NCBI GenBank assembly: GCA_045589955.1
Contig: JAZNQD010000064.1
Span: forward strand, 54,123 to 118,122
DNA: 64,000 nucleotides
Origin: CAJGCS01 sp045589955
Lineage (GTDB): Bacteria; Bacillota_I; Bacilli_A; ML615J-28; CAG-313
Reading direction: 5' to 3'
Program-made: the position numbers and the translations under genes
Notes under the pieces: generated by a model
Seen by the model: only the letters and a program-made list of their open reading frames with translations
Told to the model about the DNA's origin: nothing
Database searches by the model: none
Shown here: positions 59,559 to 64,000 of the stretch, in pieces
Layout: the number at the start of each line of letters is the position of its first letter
Position numbering within the stretch: the stretch's first letter is position 1

Positions 59559-60248
59559 ATGAAAAAACAGGTGCTGGACAACCCTATGCAAAACCAGGAA
59601 AAGAAAACGAACATCAGTAAAGCCACAATTTATTTTGTGATTGTTGTGGGACTTTTAATTACTTGTTATATTACATCTAATGTTATGTCTGTTAAAATAC
59701 TTAATATTTTTAACATACCTTTTTTAGATAACGGTACATTAATCTTTCCAATAACTTATTTACTTGGTGACATTTTAACTGAAGTATGGGGTTTTAAAAC
59801 TGCAAGAAGAGTGATTATTATAACTCTTTTGTGCAACATATTTTTTATCGCTTTTACAAGTTTAGGAATTATTCTCCCTACATCAGGTGATCAACAAATT
59901 ATAAGTGATGCCTATAAAACAGTGTTTTTACAAACACCACGAATTTTATTAGCATCATTAATTGCTTTTATTGTTGGTGAGTTTTCGAACTCATTTGTGT
60001 TAGAAAAAATTAAAGAAAAAACAAAAGGAAAACATTTATGGATTCGTACAATTGGTAGTTCAGTTGTTGGACATTTCCTAGACACATCAATCTTTTTACT
60101 TATTGCCTTCTTTGGAATAGTAGAGTTTAATGAATTATTATTAATGATTTTAATACAATATTTAATTAAACTAGGCATTGAAGCACTATGTGCAACACCT
60201 TTTGCTTATTTAATTGTTTCCAAAATTAAGAAAAAAATTAATGAATAA
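59559..60248 (+). CDS. yhhQ: Queuosine precursor transporter (YhhQ/VUT family)
   Basis: 229 residues, six transmembrane helices. Family signature FPITYLLGDILTEVWGFKTA near residue 70 and GTIGSSVVGHFLDTSIFLLI-like helix (here IRTIGSSVVGHFLDTSIF). Takes up queuosine precursors (preQ0/preQ1 or queuine) for tRNA wobble modification. The ATG at 59559 is set by AAAGGA six bases upstream. The first 13 codons can fold as a preQ1-I-like pseudoknot (59569-59597). Confidence 0.93.
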   Translation: MKKQVLDNPMQNQEKKTNISKATIYFVIVVGLLITCYITSNVMSVKILNIFNIPFLDNGTLIFPITYLLGDILTEVWGFKTARRVIIITLLCNIFFIAFTSLGIILPTSGDQQIISDAYKTVFLQTPRILLASLIAFIVGEFSNSFVLEKIKEKTKGKHLWIRTIGSSVVGHFLDTSIFLLIAFFGIVEFNELLLMILIQYLIKLGIEALCATPFAYLIVSKIKKKINE

Positions 60249-60287
60249 ATTAATAATTTATTTTACTAATTCAATGATATTATTTAT

Positions 60288-60316
60288 TTGACTATTTAAA
60301 GAAAATGTAGTATAAT
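60288..60316 (+). promoter_or_regulatory. Promoter of the rimP-nusA-infB operon
   Basis: TTGACT (60288-60293), 17 bp, TATAAT (60311-60316). Confidence 0.88.
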
Positions 60317-60340
60317 AATAATAGCTTAATATTAAATGAA

Positions 60341-60372
60341 AGGAGTGAGCTTGACAAGGGCTCGCTTTTTCA
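60341..60372 (+). ncRNA. rimP-operon leader hairpin (attenuator-like)
   Basis: AGTGAGC (60344-60350) pairs with GCTCGCT (60360-60366) and is followed by five T, 20 bases before rimP. A terminator-like hairpin in this place is usual ahead of rimP/nusA operons, where NusA is thought to feed back on its own leader. The pairing is seen; the regulation is inferred. Confidence 0.65.
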
Positions 60373-60391
60373 ATGGAATGGTGGTGTTTTT

Positions 60392-60868
60392 ATGGAAGGT
60401 TATTTATTAAAAATCAAAGAATTAAGCAAACCAATTGTTGAAGAATATGGATATATTTTAATTGATGTTAAAAAGGTTGTTGAGTTTGGGGCTGTAATAT
60501 CACAAGTTATTATTGATGACCCTAAAACATTTACTCTTGATATTGATATTGTTGGTCAAATCAATGAAAGAATATTAGATGTTGTTAATGACTATTTACC
60601 AGATGATTCATATTTAGAAGTTACATCACTTGGGGTTGAAAGAGAACTTGAATCTGAGGATGATTATAACAAAGCGATTGGTAAATACATTTATATCAAA
60701 ATGACTGAGACATTAAAAACCGCTAGTAACCAAGAAGAAGTATACGGATACTTAGAAGAAAATAAAGAAGCAGAATTAATTGTTAAAGGTTTTGTTAAAG
60801 GCGCGAAAAAGACTTTCACAATTCCTAAAGAAAAAATAGCTAAAATAAGATTAGCAGTAAAATTTTAA
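60392..60868 (+). CDS. rimP: Ribosome maturation factor RimP
   Basis: 158 residues. Two-domain RimP: amino part with EEYGYILIDVKKVV and DIDIVGQINERILDVV, conserved YLEVTSLGVERELE (usually SPGxDRPL; here SLGVEREL), then an SH3-like carboxy part (KGFVKGAKKTFTIPKEKIAK). Needed for 30S subunit assembly. First gene of the nusA-infB operon. GGTGGTG ribosome site. Confidence 0.93.
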   Translation: MEGYLLKIKELSKPIVEEYGYILIDVKKVVEFGAVISQVIIDDPKTFTLDIDIVGQINERILDVVNDYLPDDSYLEVTSLGVERELESEDDYNKAIGKYIYIKMTETLKTASNQEEVYGYLEENKEAELIVKGFVKGAKKTFTIPKEKIAKIRLAVKF

Positions 60869-60883
60869 AAGAGGTATAGAGCA

Positions 60884-61960
60884 ATGATTAATAAAAAAGT
60901 TTATGAATATTTAGAAGAAACAGCAATCGAACGTAATCTAGATATTGAAGATGTAAAAAAAGCTTGTGAAACAGCTTTAATTAAGGCAACACAACTTGTC
61001 TTTCCAAAAGGAGATGTAGTTGTTGAATTCAACGATGAACAAAAGAAAATTCGTATTTTCAGCTTATATTATGTCGTTAACGAAATTGATCCTGAAGGTG
61101 GTGCCGGTCAAATTACTTTAGAAGAAGCGAAAGAAATGCGTGCACGTGTAAGAGTAGGATCAGAAATTAAAACTGAAGTAAAATTTGCATCTTTAGAAAG
61201 AAAAGGTGCTAGACGTTTCTTAACAATTTTAAATCAAAATGTAAAAGAATTACAAAGTAAACGTGCTTATGAATATTTCAAAGAACGTGAAGGAGAAATG
61301 ATAAGTGCTACTGTTATCGAATCTACACCAAGAGCAATTAAATTAAATCTTGGTCTTAATACAGTTGCCTTTATGCCCCTTGAAGAAAAATTACCAGGAG
61401 AAAATTGTGTTCCTGGAGCAACTTTCAAAGTTACTATTACTAAAGTTGAAGAAACTGGTAAAGGGCCTAAAGTATTTGTTTCTCGTAACAATAAAGAATT
61501 AATCAAGAGATTATTCGAAATGTATATTCCAGAAATTGCTAGTGGAGTTGTTGAGATAATTGCTCTTGCTCGCGAAGCAGGAAATAGAACAAAAATTGGT
61601 ATTAAATCAAATAACATTAACGTTGATGCTAAAGGTGCATGTGTAGGGCTAAATGGTTCACGTATCAAACAAATTAATGATGCTTTAAATGGTGAAAGAA
61701 TTGACATCTTTGAATGGAAAGATGATCCAGTTCAATTGATTGCGGAAGCATTAACTCCTGCAAAAGTTATTTCTGTTCTTGTCAATGAAGAAGAAAAACG
61801 TTCAGTTGTAATTGTTCCAGACCAACAATTCTCTTTAGCAATCGGTCGTGGTGGACAAAATGCTCGTTTAGCTTCACAAACAACAGGCTGGAAAATTGAT
61901 ATTAAAGATGAAACTACAGCATACAGAGAAGAAATTAGATTTAAACCTAATGTTTACTAG
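60884..61960 (+). CDS. nusA: Transcription termination/antitermination factor NusA
   Basis: 358 residues, the short Bacillota form (no carboxy acidic repeats). Amino RNA-polymerase-binding domain (ALIKATQLVFPKGDVVVEF), S1 domain (EGEMISATVIESTPRAIKLN), and two KH domains (PEIASGVVEIIALAREAGNR, VVIVPDQQFSLAIGRGGQNA). Controls pausing and termination. Confidence 0.97.
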   Translation: MINKKVYEYLEETAIERNLDIEDVKKACETALIKATQLVFPKGDVVVEFNDEQKKIRIFSLYYVVNEIDPEGGAGQITLEEAKEMRARVRVGSEIKTEVKFASLERKGARRFLTILNQNVKELQSKRAYEYFKEREGEMISATVIESTPRAIKLNLGLNTVAFMPLEEKLPGENCVPGATFKVTITKVEETGKGPKVFVSRNNKELIKRLFEMYIPEIASGVVEIIALAREAGNRTKIGIKSNNINVDAKGACVGLNGSRIKQINDALNGERIDIFEWKDDPVQLIAEALTPAKVISVLVNEEEKRSVVIVPDQQFSLAIGRGGQNARLASQTTGWKIDIKDETTAYREEIRFKPNVY

Positions 61961-61972
61961 AAGTGGTGATTT

Positions 61973-62248
61973 ATGGTTAAAGTTAAAAAAGTACCACTTA
62001 GAAAATGCATTGTAACAAATGAACAATTTCCAAAAATGGAAATGTTTCGTGTTGTTCGTACTCCTGAAGGAAACGTTGTTGTTGACTTAACTGGTAAAGT
62101 TCGTGGTCATGGAGCTTACGTATCAAAGAACAAGACAACAATTGAAACAGCACGAAAAAAGAAAATTTTAGATCGCCACCTTGAAGTACAAGTTCCTAGT
62201 TCAATATATGATGAACTTATAGCACTCGTTGAAGGAGATAATAAATAA
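61973..62248 (+). CDS. rnpM: YlxR/RnpM, RNA-binding regulator of RNase P
   Basis: 91 residues. Family pattern LRKCIVTNEQFPKMEMFRVV (usually RTC, here RKC), VDLTGKVRGHGAYVS. YlxR was recently named RnpM as a modulator of RNase P in Bacillota. It sits between nusA and ylxQ in the conserved order. Confidence 0.93.
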   Translation: MVKVKKVPLRKCIVTNEQFPKMEMFRVVRTPEGNVVVDLTGKVRGHGAYVSKNKTTIETARKKKILDRHLEVQVPSSIYDELIALVEGDNK

Positions 62249-62578
62249 TTGAATAAACTACTTAATTATTTAGGCCTTGCGAAAAGAGCAGGAAAACTTG
62301 TTCAAGGAACGGATGCTGTACTTAAAAATTTAAGATCAAAACAAACACATCTAATGTTTGTTGCTAGTGATGCAAGCGATGCAACGAAAGAAAAAGTAAA
62401 TAAAAAGGGATTATTTTATAATATTCCTGTAATTGAAAATTATTCAACTGATGAACTATCAAAAGCATTAGGAGAACAAAATATTAAAGTAATTGCGATC
62501 AATGATATTGGTTTTACAAAAGCAATTATGAAAGAATTGAAAGAGGTGACTAATAATGAAAGTCAAAGAATTAGCTGA
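62249..62578 (+). CDS. ylxQ: YlxQ, L7Ae-type RNA-binding protein
   Basis: 109 residues, TTG start directly after the rnpM stop, with GAAGGAGA upstream. L7Ae/L30e fold: LGLAKRAGKLVQGTDAVLKN, LMFVASDASDATKEKV, IGFTKAIMKEL. Thought to bind K-turn RNA. Overlaps infB by 23 bases. Confidence 0.92.
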   Translation: MNKLLNYLGLAKRAGKLVQGTDAVLKNLRSKQTHLMFVASDASDATKEKVNKKGLFYNIPVIENYSTDELSKALGEQNIKVIAINDIGFTKAIMKELKEVTNNESQRIS

Positions 62579-64000
62579 TATTCTAAAAACATCAACCCAA
62601 GAATTACTTAAAATTTTACCAAACGTTGGTATTGATATTTCTAATGGCGAAGAAACTTTTGTTGAAAAGGAAGTTGAGAAAAAATTAGCAAAAAGATATA
62701 ATGTACCTTATCCTTTTAAAACACAAAAACAAAAGCCTCTACATAAGCCAGCTGTAGGTGTTGCGGTAAAAGCTGCCCAAAAACAAAATGTTCAAAAACC
62801 AGCTGCACCGGCACAACCAAAACCAGCTGCACCAGTTCAACCAAAGCCAGCTGCACCAGCTCAACCAAAACCAGCTGCACCAGTTCAACCAAAACCAGCT
62901 GCACCAGCACAACCAAAGCCAGCTGCACCGGTTCAACCAAAACCAGCTGCACCAGTTCAACCAAAACCAACTACGGTAATTGATCCTAAGAAAGAAGCAA
63001 TCAAAAAATCATTCTTAGAAGAAGCAGATGAAATTATTCCTAGAATCGATGAAGAAACATTAAATAAATATCAAGACTTCTTAGAAGATGATTCTTATAA
63101 TTCTGTAAAATCATCAAAGAAGAAAAATACTCAAGAAGATTCTATTAAAGCTCGTAAGAAAAATAGCAATAAGAATAAACGTAATAAAAATGTTGAGTCT
63201 AGAACAAGTAATATTCCTCAAGAAGAAGTTATTGAAGATCACGTTTTATATTATGAAAAAGGCATGACAGTAATGGAAGTTGCAGAAGCAATGCATATTG
63301 GTGTTACTGACCTTGTTAAAAAATTATTTACTTCAATGGGAATCATGGCAAGCGCAACAAATGCATTAGACCGTGAAACTGCAGAATTAATTGCTATTGA
63401 ATACGATTATGAATTAAAAGATAAGACAATTACTGACTTAATTCGTTTCGATGAAATGGCATTTGTTGATAATGAAGAAGATTTACTTCCTCGTCCTGCT
63501 ATCGTTACAATCATGGGACACGTTGACCATGGGAAAACAACATTATTAGACGCTATTAGAAGTAGTCATGTTGTTAGAGGTGAAGCAGGTGGTATTACAC
63601 AACATATCGGTGCATATCAAGTAGAAAAAAATGGAAAATTAATTACATTCATTGATACTCCAGGACATGCTGCATTCACAGAAATGCGTGCTAGAGGAGC
63701 AAGTATAACAGATATTATAATTATTATAGTGGCAGCAGATGATGGAGTTATGCCTCAAACTAAAGAAGTTATTGATCACGCTAAAGCAGCAGGTGTACCA
63801 ATTATAGTCGCAATTAATAAAATGGATAAACCAACTGCAAATCCAGAAAAAGTTATGACTGAATTAACTGAATATGGTCTTACTCCAGAAGAATGGGGAG
63901 GAAATACTTTATTTAATAAAATTTCAGCATTTAAAGGTGAAGGTATATCTGAATTATTAGAAAATATCTTGCTTGTTGCTGAAATGGAAGATTATAAAGC
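62556..64000 (+). CDS. infB: Translation initiation factor IF-2 (3' end beyond window)
   Basis: At least 481 residues, start ATG at 62556 (AGAGGTG eight bases upstream). Short amino IF2N-like domain (VKELADILKTSTQELLKIL), a Pro/Ala/Gln/Lys repeat linker, a second IF2N domain (YYEKGMTVMEVAEAMHIGVT), then the GTPase: G1 GHVDHGKTT, G3 DTPGHAAFTEMR, G4 NKMDK. Places initiator tRNA on the 30S subunit. The linker is coded by a 24-bp minisatellite at 62790-62972. The reading frame stays open to the right edge. Confidence 0.97.
   Translation, partial: MKVKELADILKTSTQELLKILPNVGIDISNGEETFVEKEVEKKLAKRYNVPYPFKTQKQKPLHKPAVGVAVKAAQKQNVQKPAAPAQPKPAAPVQPKPAAPAQPKPAAPVQPKPAAPAQPKPAAPVQPKPAAPVQPKPTTVIDPKKEAIKKSFLEEADEIIPRIDEETLNKYQDFLEDDSYNSVKSSKKKNTQEDSIKARKKNSNKNKRNKNVESRTSNIPQEEVIEDHVLYYEKGMTVMEVAEAMHIGVTDLVKKLFTSMGIMASATNALDRETAELIAIEYDYELKDKTITDLIRFDEMAFVDNEEDLLPRPAIVTIMGHVDHGKTTLLDAIRSSHVVRGEAGGITQHIGAYQVEKNGKLITFIDTPGHAAFTEMRARGASITDIIIIIVAADDGVMPQTKEVIDHAKAAGVPIIVAINKMDKPTANPEKVMTELTEYGLTPEEWGGNTLFNKISAFKGEGISELLENILLVAEMEDYK
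62790..62972 (+). repeat. 24-bp minisatellite inside infB
   Basis: About seven units of a 24-bp repeat (form CAACCAAAACCAGCTGCACC plus AGTT), from 62814 in phase with infB, coding the octapeptide QPKPAAP(A/V). Synonymous changes (AAA/AAG, CCA/CCG, GTT/GCT/GCA) mark the units apart. It lengthens the flexible linker and could vary in copy number. Confidence 0.93.

Noticed and set aside
62716..62979. Several short open frames of repeated QLHQFNQN or WCSWFWLN type on both strands
   Set aside because: They are alternative-frame readings of the infB 24-bp minisatellite and have no ribosome sites.
1..64000. Mycoplasma-type genetic code (TGA = Trp)
   Set aside because: TGA ends several genes cleanly (groEL end, B3/4 gene, others) and Trp codons are TGG; the tRNA-Trp anticodon is CCA.

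Overview
The window is a gene-dense, AT-rich stretch (roughly 30% G+C by eye) of a low-GC Gram-positive bacterium (Bacillota). TGA is used as a stop (for example at 200-202 and 2423-2425), so this is the standard bacterial code and not a mycoplasma. An alpha/beta-type small acid-soluble spore protein, the Bacillota-type rimP-nusA-ylxR-ylxQ-infB order, an lgt-HAD-whiA cluster, a Zur-ZnuACB zinc operon, many Sec/lipobox lipoproteins and InlB-type repeats all fit an endospore-forming Bacilli/Erysipelotrichia-like gut bacterium. The species cannot be named from the sequence alone. Vegetative promoters are very regular: TTGNNN, 17 bp, TATAAT, often with a TGn extended -10.

Layout. 1-8.9 kb: groEL 3' end, a large coiled-coil protein, a B3/4-domain protein, glutaminyl-tRNA synthetase, PcrA helicase, an alpha/beta hydrolase and DNA ligase LigA, probably co-transcribed. 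9-11.9 kb: uvrA. 12-15.3 kb: membrane protein, lgt, HAD phosphatase, whiA. 15.3-24.7 kb: regulator, an unusual lipoprotein peptidase, PlsC-like acyltransferase, hydrolases, an SIS protein and a large InlB-repeat lipoprotein. 24.9-30.8 kb: accessory island on the minus strand with two Fic proteins, a beta-lactamase-fold hydrolase, an HTH-flavodoxin fusion, a KilA-N protein, repeated iteron-like DNA and tRNA T-loop fragments, bordered by tRNA-Trp/tRNA-His. 31-43.3 kb: lipoproteins, DUF378, SGNH hydrolase, CofE-like ligase, ZIP transporter, RsgI-like lipoprotein, phasin-like/UbiB pair, DUF11 protein. 43.4-51.5 kb: HTH-membrane regulator, sugar isomerase-like, HAD and TPR proteins, the zinc operon, GNAT and an orphan protein. 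51.5-56.6 kb: TSCPD protein, cysteine desulfurase plus ThiI (tRNA 4-thiouridine), SASP, methyltransferase, GNAT, TrmH-family methylase. 56.6-60.3 kb: membrane protein with a broken paralogue, TGS-uridine kinase, queuosine-precursor transporter. 60.3-64 kb: rimP-nusA-rnpM-ylxQ-infB, with infB running off the right edge.

The most unusual items are: (i) a lipoprotein at 15727-17520 whose D-alanyl-D-alanine carboxypeptidase motifs occur in the order KTG, SxxK, SxN, as expected for a circular permutation; (ii) the Fic/KilA-N/HTH-flavodoxin island with a Fic promoter carrying a perfect 15-bp inverted repeat and two copies of a 19-bp-period palindromic repeat array; (iii) a preQ1-I-like pseudoknot inside the first codons of the queuosine-precursor transporter gene; (iv) a tRNA-Trp with three unpaired stem positions. 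All functional statements are from sequence reading; no database search was run.
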